Source: Ralstonia thomasii (GTDB lineage Bacteria; Pseudomonadota; Gammaproteobacteria; Burkholderiales; Burkholderiaceae). Taken from it: DNA of 64,000 nt. Positions within the stretch are counted from its first letter, which is position 1; every line of letters starts with the position of its first letter. The notes under the pieces were generated by a model. It saw nothing but the letters and a program-made list of their open reading frames with translations. It was not told the DNA's origin and made no database searches. The DNA lies in NCBI RefSeq assembly GCF_958405895.1, contig NZ_CATZAR010000003.1; one strand, given 5' to 3'. The translations under genes and the position numbers were made by a program. Positions 59,926 through 64,000 of this stretch are shown here, piece after piece.

Positions 59926-61500
59926 TTAGTGGCGGAAGTGGCGCGTGCCCGTGAAGATCATCGCCACGTTGCGTTCGTCGGCGGCGGCGATCACTTCATC
60001 GTCGCGTACCGAGCCGCCCGGCTGGATCACGCACGAGGCGCCAGCATCGACCACCACGTCCAGGCCGTCGCGAAACGGGAAGAACGCATCCGATGCCACA
60101 GCCGAACCGGCCAGCGTCAGGCCTGCGTTCTGTGCCTTGATGCTGGCGATGCGGGCCGAGTCCACACGGCTCATCTGGCCGGCGCCCACACCCAGCGTCA
60201 TGCCGCCGCCGCAGAACACGATGGCGTTGGACTTGACGAACTTGGCGACGCGCCAGGCAAACATCAGGTCGTCCATTTCCTTTGGCGTGGGGTGGCGCTT
60301 GGTAACCACGCGCAGCTCGCTCGGCTGCACGTTCTTGGCGTCCGGGCTCTGCACCAGCAGGCCGCCGCCAACGCGCTTGAAGTCGTACGCATTCACGCCC
60401 TTGCCCAACGGAATCTCCAGCACACGCACGTTTTGCTTGGCGGCGAACACGGCACGTGCGCCTTCCGAGAAGCCTGGGGCGATCAGCACTTCCACGAACT
60501 GCTTGGCCACCACCTGTGCGGCTGCTTCATCCAGCGGCACGTTGAAGGCGATGATGCCGCCGAAGGCCGAGGTCGAGTCGGTCTTGAAGGCCTTCTCATA
60601 CGCTTCCTGCGCGGTGCCGCCGATGGCCACGCCGCACGGGTTGGCGTGCTTGATGATGACGCATGCAGCGCCGTGGGCCGCATCGAACGACTTCACGCAT
60701 TCCCACGCGGCATCGGCGTCGGCGATGTTGTTGTACGACAGCTCCTTGCCCTGCAGTTGCTTGTAATTGGCGAGCGCGCCGTCGACGGCTTTCAGGTCGC
60801 GGTAGAACGCGGCGGACTGATGCGGGTTTTCGCCGTAACGCATCTCCTGCACCTTGTCGAAGGCGAGGTTCAGCGTCTGCGGATAGGCGCTGCGCGTGCT
60901 GTGCGACTTGTCGGCGCCGAGGCTCGTCAGGTAGTTGGTGATGGCGCCGTCGTACTGCGCGGTGTGCGCGAACACCTTCTTGGCCAGCATGAAGTTGGTT
61001 TCGTAGCCGACCGTGTTGTTGTTGGCCTGCATTTCGGCCAGCACGGTGGCGTAGTCGGCCGGGTCAACGATGACTGTCACATCGCGGTGGTTCTTGGCCG
61101 CCGAGCGCAGCATGGTCGGGCCGCCGATGTCGATGTTCTCGATGGCGTCGGCCAGCGAGCATTCGTCTTTGGCCACCGTCTGCTGGAACGGGTACAGGTT
61201 CACCACCAGCAGGTCGATGGTCGGGATGCTGTGTTCGGACAGTGCGGCCATGTGCTCGGGCAGGTCGCGACGGGCCAGGATGCCGCCGTGCACCTTCGGG
61301 TGCAGCGTCTTGACGCGGCCGTCGAGCATTTCCGGAAAGCCGGTGTAGTCCGCCACTTCCGTCACGGGCAGGCCGGACTCGGCGAGCAGCTTGGCGGTGC
61401 CGCCGGTGGAGAGGAGCTTGACGCCGCGCTCGTGCAGGGCACGGGCAAAGTCGACGATGCCGGTCTTGTCGGAAACGGAAAGCAGGGCTTGCTGGATCAT
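59926..61500 (-). CDS. purH: Bifunctional AICAR transformylase / IMP cyclohydrolase
   Basis: A 524-residue enzyme for the last two steps of purine synthesis. The N-terminal cyclohydrolase has LLSVSDKTGIVDFARALHER and VKTLHPKVHGGILARRD. The C-terminal transformylase has MRYGENPHQSAAFYRD, ELSYNNIADADAAWECVKSF and the catalytic KHANPCGVAIG. FPFRDGLDVVVDAGA closes the family pattern. Length is normal. It follows fis by 96 bases on the minus strand. Confidence 0.97.
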   Translation of the reverse strand: MIQQALLSVSDKTGIVDFARALHERGVKLLSTGGTAKLLAESGLPVTEVADYTGFPEMLDGRVKTLHPKVHGGILARRDLPEHMAALSEHSIPTIDLLVVNLYPFQQTVAKDECSLADAIENIDIGGPTMLRSAAKNHRDVTVIVDPADYATVLAEMQANNNTVGYETNFMLAKKVFAHTAQYDGAITNYLTSLGADKSHSTRSAYPQTLNLAFDKVQEMRYGENPHQSAAFYRDLKAVDGALANYKQLQGKELSYNNIADADAAWECVKSFDAAHGAACVIIKHANPCGVAIGGTAQEAYEKAFKTDSTSAFGGIIAFNVPLDEAAAQVVAKQFVEVLIAPGFSEGARAVFAAKQNVRVLEIPLGKGVNAYDFKRVGGGLLVQSPDAKNVQPSELRVVTKRHPTPKEMDDLMFAWRVAKFVKSNAIVFCGGGMTLGVGAGQMSRVDSARIASIKAQNAGLTLAGSAVASDAFFPFRDGLDVVVDAGASCVIQPGGSVRDDEVIAAADERNVAMIFTGTRHFRH

Positions 61501-61596
61501 GGTGGAAACGCCGGTGGGCGGGTGTGGCGCTGGGTTTGCCGAACTGGCAGGAGGCGCCGTCAGAAAGGAAATCGGTTCAAAGGCCGGCCCGCAACC

Positions 61597-61830
61597 TCAG
61601 ATGAGGCCGTGCTGCTGCAACTTCTTGCGCAGCGTGTTGCGGTTGATGCCGAGGTAGTCGGCCGCCTGCGACTGGTTGTTGGAAGCCCATTCCATCACGG
61701 TTTCCAACAGCGGCCGTTCAATGGCCTGCAGCACCATGTCGTAGACGTTGGACGGGTTCTCGCCGTCCAGGTCACGGTAATACGCATCCAGGCTGTCGCG
61801 GATGCAACGTTCGATCGGGTTGCGGCTCAT
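61597..61830 (-). CDS. fis: Nucleoid-associated regulator Fis
   Basis: A 77-residue DNA-binding protein. The C-terminal HTH is NNQSQAADYLGINRNTLRKK (residues about 53-72). The preceding helices ERPLLETVMEWA match Fis. It is shorter at the N-terminus than the 98-residue Escherichia Fis, as usual in betaproteobacteria. The start (MSRNPIERC) overlaps the dusB stop by four bases. Upstream DusB-Fis order is the conserved operon. Confidence 0.96.
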   Translation of the reverse strand: MSRNPIERCIRDSLDAYYRDLDGENPSNVYDMVLQAIERPLLETVMEWASNNQSQAADYLGINRNTLRKKLQQHGLI

Positions 61831-62894
61831 GCGGCAAGCAGTTCCTTGTTGTTGTCGTTGTTGCCCGTCCTGGGGTGGTCGCCACCGGTCGCCTGGTCTT
61901 CGTAGACCAGACGGTCGGACAGCGCACGCTGCTCGTCGAAGAACGCATTGACGGCGGCCAACTGGGCCGCGGTGTCCTCGATGGTGTTCATGCGGTGGCG
62001 GAACAGGTTGGCCCCCGCCAACCCGCGCGTGTACCAGGCGATGTGCTTGCGTGCGGTGCGCACGCCGGTGTATTCGCCATAGAACGCGTAGTGCTCTTCC
62101 AGATGCGCGTTCATGATGCCGCGAATCTCTTCCACCTCCGGTGCCGGCAGCAGCGTGCCGGTCTGCAGGAAATGCTCGATCTCGCGGAACAGCCACGGGC
62201 GCCCCTGCGCCGCGCGGCCGATCATGATGGCGTCGGCGCCGGTCACGGCCAGCACGTGCTTGGCCTTGGCCGGCGTGGTGATGTCGCCGTTGGCCACCAC
62301 GGGAATGCGCACCGACGCCTTGACCGCGGCGATGGTGTCGTATTCCGCTTCACCGTGATACAGATCGGCGCGCGTGCGGCCATGCACGGTCAGCATGCTG
62401 ATGCCGGCGTCCTGTGCAATGCGCGCCACGCTCAATGCGTTGCGGTGTTCGCGGTCCCAACCGGTACGGATCTTGAGCGTCACGGGCACGCGGTCGCCGA
62501 CCGCACCCACCACGGCCTCGACAATGCGCTGGACCAGCGGCTCGTTCTGCAGCAGGGCAGAACCGGCGGCCACGTTGCACACCTTCTTGGCCGGGCAGCC
62601 CATGTTGATGTCGATGATTTGCGCGCCGCGATCGACGTTGTAGCGCGCGGCCTCGGCCATCATCATCGGTTCGGCGCCGGCAATCTGCACGGCGATCGGC
62701 TCGACCTCGCCCGTGTGGTTGGCGCGCCGCATGGTCTTCTCGCTTTTCCAGAGCTGCGCGTTGGACGCGACCATCTCGGACACGGCATAGCCCGCGCCCA
62801 GCCGCTTGCAGAGCTGCCGGAACGGGCGATCCGTCACACCCGCCATGGGAGCGACGAACAGGTTGTTGCGAAGGGTATGCGGTCCGATCTGCAA
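61827..62894 (-). CDS. dusB: tRNA-dihydrouridine synthase DusB
   Basis: A 355-residue FMN enzyme reducing uridines in the tRNA D-loop. The catalytic cysteine is C100 in IIDINMGCPAKKVCNVAAGS. The FMN-binding start is NLFVAPMAGVTDRPFRQLCK, and TLKIRTGWD and LTVHGRTRADLYHGEAEYD follow. The C-terminal tail after about 335 is a short Asn/Gly-rich extension. It is the first gene of dusB-fis. Confidence 0.96.
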   Translation of the reverse strand: MQIGPHTLRNNLFVAPMAGVTDRPFRQLCKRLGAGYAVSEMVASNAQLWKSEKTMRRANHTGEVEPIAVQIAGAEPMMMAEAARYNVDRGAQIIDINMGCPAKKVCNVAAGSALLQNEPLVQRIVEAVVGAVGDRVPVTLKIRTGWDREHRNALSVARIAQDAGISMLTVHGRTRADLYHGEAEYDTIAAVKASVRIPVVANGDITTPAKAKHVLAVTGADAIMIGRAAQGRPWLFREIEHFLQTGTLLPAPEVEEIRGIMNAHLEEHYAFYGEYTGVRTARKHIAWYTRGLAGANLFRHRMNTIEDTAAQLAAVNAFFDEQRALSDRLVYEDQATGGDHPRTGNNDNNKELLAA

Positions 62895-62939
62895 GGCTGT
62901 CGAGGAAGACGCGGCTGAAAGAAACGAAAAATCACCCCT

Positions 62940-62970
62940 TCCGCCCAGAGTCGAATGATGATCGGGCGGA
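62940..62970. other. Hairpin between dusB and the amino-acid dehydrogenase gene
   Basis: TCCGCCC / GGGCGGA arms with a 17-base loop. On the minus strand a T5 lies about eight bases beyond, so it may be a weak terminator for the upstream oxidase gene. The rest of the 195-bp gap shows nothing else. Confidence 0.35.
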
Positions 62971-63089
62971 GCGACGGGAGTGAAAAATGCGAGGACGGGA
63001 TTTTACCGCCAAACCGCCGGATTGCCTAAATGTTGTGCACAAACTATGCGGCAGTGCGGTCGGCGGCCGGGTTCTTGCCGTGGCTGGCG

Positions 63090-64000
63090 CTAGCGGAACC
63101 GTTGCAGGCCGTAGGGGCGGCCGTCGATGAAAGGCGTGCGCTCGCTGACCAGATCGGCGATGAGTCGGGCGGTGCCTGGCGCGCCTGTCATGCCCAGGTG
63201 GCCGTGCCCGAACGCGAAGAACACGTTGCGGTAGCGCTCCGAGCGGTCGATCACGGGCAGGCTGTCGGGTAGAGAGGGCCGATGGCCCATCCATTGGCTG
63301 TCGTCCGTAAAGCCGAGGCCGGGGAAGAGCTGCTGGCCCTGTCGCATGAGGATGCGGGCGCGGCGGTAGTCGGGCGCAGCGTCCAACCCGCCGATCTCCA
63401 CGGTGCCGGCAATGCGCAGGCCGCCTTCCATGGGCGTCGCGATGAACTTGCGCTCGCAATCCATGATTGGCCGTGAAGGCTGCACGCTGGGCGCGCGCAG
63501 CGTGGCGTGATAGCCGCGTTCCGTGTCGAGCGGAATGCGGATGCTGGTGAGCTTTGCGCCCAGCCGCATCGACCACGCACCCGCGCACAGCACCAGCTTC
63601 GACACGGGCAGCGTGCCGCAATCGGTGTGCAGCCGCGTCGGGCCGCCGTAGTCGCTTCGGCCGAATTCCACGTCCAGCACCTTGCGGCGCAGGAAGGTGC
63701 CGCCCGCTGCGGCAAAGTTGGCCGCCAGCGTCTTGACCAGACGTTCCGGGTTGACCGTGAAGCCGTTGTTGGGCAGCAGCAGGCCGGATTGGATGTCGGC
63801 GGCCAGTGCGGGCTCGAGTTCGCGCGCTTCGCCGGCGCTCAGGGCTTGCGAGCGCACGCCGGTGGCATCGCGAATGGACTGCGCCAGCACATCGCCCGAC
63901 GAGCGCGCCAGCGTGCGCCACACATACAGATGGCCCGTCTGACGGATCAGGCCGTCATATTGCGCGGCGTCGAGCAGGTTTCGATAACCGGGAAAGGTCG
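63090..64000 (-). CDS. FAD-dependent D-amino-acid dehydrogenase-like oxidoreductase (C-terminal part)
   Basis: About 303 residues of a DadA-like flavoenzyme that oxidatively deaminates D-amino acids. The reading frame enters from the right edge (TFPGYRNLLDAAQYDGLIRQ), so the N-terminal Rossmann FAD motif is outside the window. Typical C-terminal parts are LVLCAGAWSMRLGAKL, the TERGYHATL strand and GHGHLGMTGAPGTARLIADL, the FAD-contacting loop. It ends in RPYGLQRFR. Substrate specificity cannot be judged. Confidence 0.88.
   Translation of the reverse strand, partial: TFPGYRNLLDAAQYDGLIRQTGHLYVWRTLARSSGDVLAQSIRDATGVRSQALSAGEARELEPALAADIQSGLLLPNNGFTVNPERLVKTLAANFAAAGGTFLRRKVLDVEFGRSDYGGPTRLHTDCGTLPVSKLVLCAGAWSMRLGAKLTSIRIPLDTERGYHATLRAPSVQPSRPIMDCERKFIATPMEGGLRIAGTVEIGGLDAAPDYRRARILMRQGQQLFPGLGFTDDSQWMGHRPSLPDSLPVIDRSERYRNVFFAFGHGHLGMTGAPGTARLIADLVSERTPFIDGRPYGLQRFR

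Noticed and set aside
1..64000. CRISPR arrays, tRNA genes, prophage or insertion sequences
   Set aside because: No spaced direct repeats, tRNA cloverleaf, transposase or integrase was seen in reading both strands.

Overview
The window is GC-rich chromosomal DNA of a betaproteobacterium in the Burkholderiaceae, most like Ralstonia. This is inferred from protein wording I recognise (DUF3683 oxidase, UbiJ-UbiB, GltIJKL, DusB-Fis, KirBac) and from gene order; no database search was run. It is almost entirely core genome. I see no insertion sequence, prophage, integrase, CRISPR array or tRNA gene. The one certain RNA gene is the class A RNase P RNA.

Layout. 1-8.2 kb: a partial ilvA (minus), then a KirBac potassium channel, an SpmA/SpmB-type membrane protein, a YqaA/DedA-like protein, a 1345-residue FAD/Fe-S oxidoreductase and a HIT protein. 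8.3-15.6 kb: a BacA/YddA-like ABC exporter, then a ubiquinone block (DUF971 protein, ubiE, a Tim44-like protein, ubiJ, ubiB) and a methyltransferase. 15.8-24.2 kb: a sodium:solute symporter, then fmdB-DUF502-aspS, a terminator, an unrecognised coiled-coil membrane protein, nudB, an EEP phosphatase and clsB. 24.2-35 kb: acyl-CoA metabolism (CoA-transferase, TetR regulator, acyl-CoA dehydrogenase, 3-hydroxyacyl-CoA dehydrogenase/enoyl-CoA hydratase fusion, thiolase, DegV, enoyl-CoA hydratase, YciA thioesterase).

35-43.2 kb: an Atm1-type ABC exporter, a LysR regulator, gdhA and the glutamate/aspartate uptake operon gltIJKL, which together look like a glutamate uptake and catabolism locus. 43.2-48.2 kb: a class II glutamine amidotransferase, glycerate 2-kinase, pyrC, a DUF3025 protein, rnpB and a YhfA-type OsmC protein. 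48.2-55.5 kb: a 699-bp regulatory intergenic region, rplM-rpsI, a DUF6776 protein, bactofilin, erpA, anmK (minus), tyrS, dtd and a phosphoglycerate mutase-like phosphatase. 55.5-64 kb, all minus: yhhQ, ruvB, ruvA, a GlpQ-like lipoprotein, ruvC, purH, fis, dusB and a partial D-amino-acid dehydrogenase-like gene.

The most interesting unexplained signals are non-coding. First, a promoter plus strong terminator bracketing about 110 nt with CU-rich, anti-Shine-Dalgarno-like segments upstream of rplM (candidate small RNA, with a perfect dyad just upstream). Second, a palindrome inside the promoter of the beta-oxidation TetR gene. Third, a T-N11-A LysR-type box between lysR and gdhA. Fourth, a large bulged hairpin beginning in the gdhA stop codon. 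Fifth, a hairpin with a T-tract between gltI and gltJ. Sixth, two copies of a REP-like element. I found no obviously new multi-gene system.
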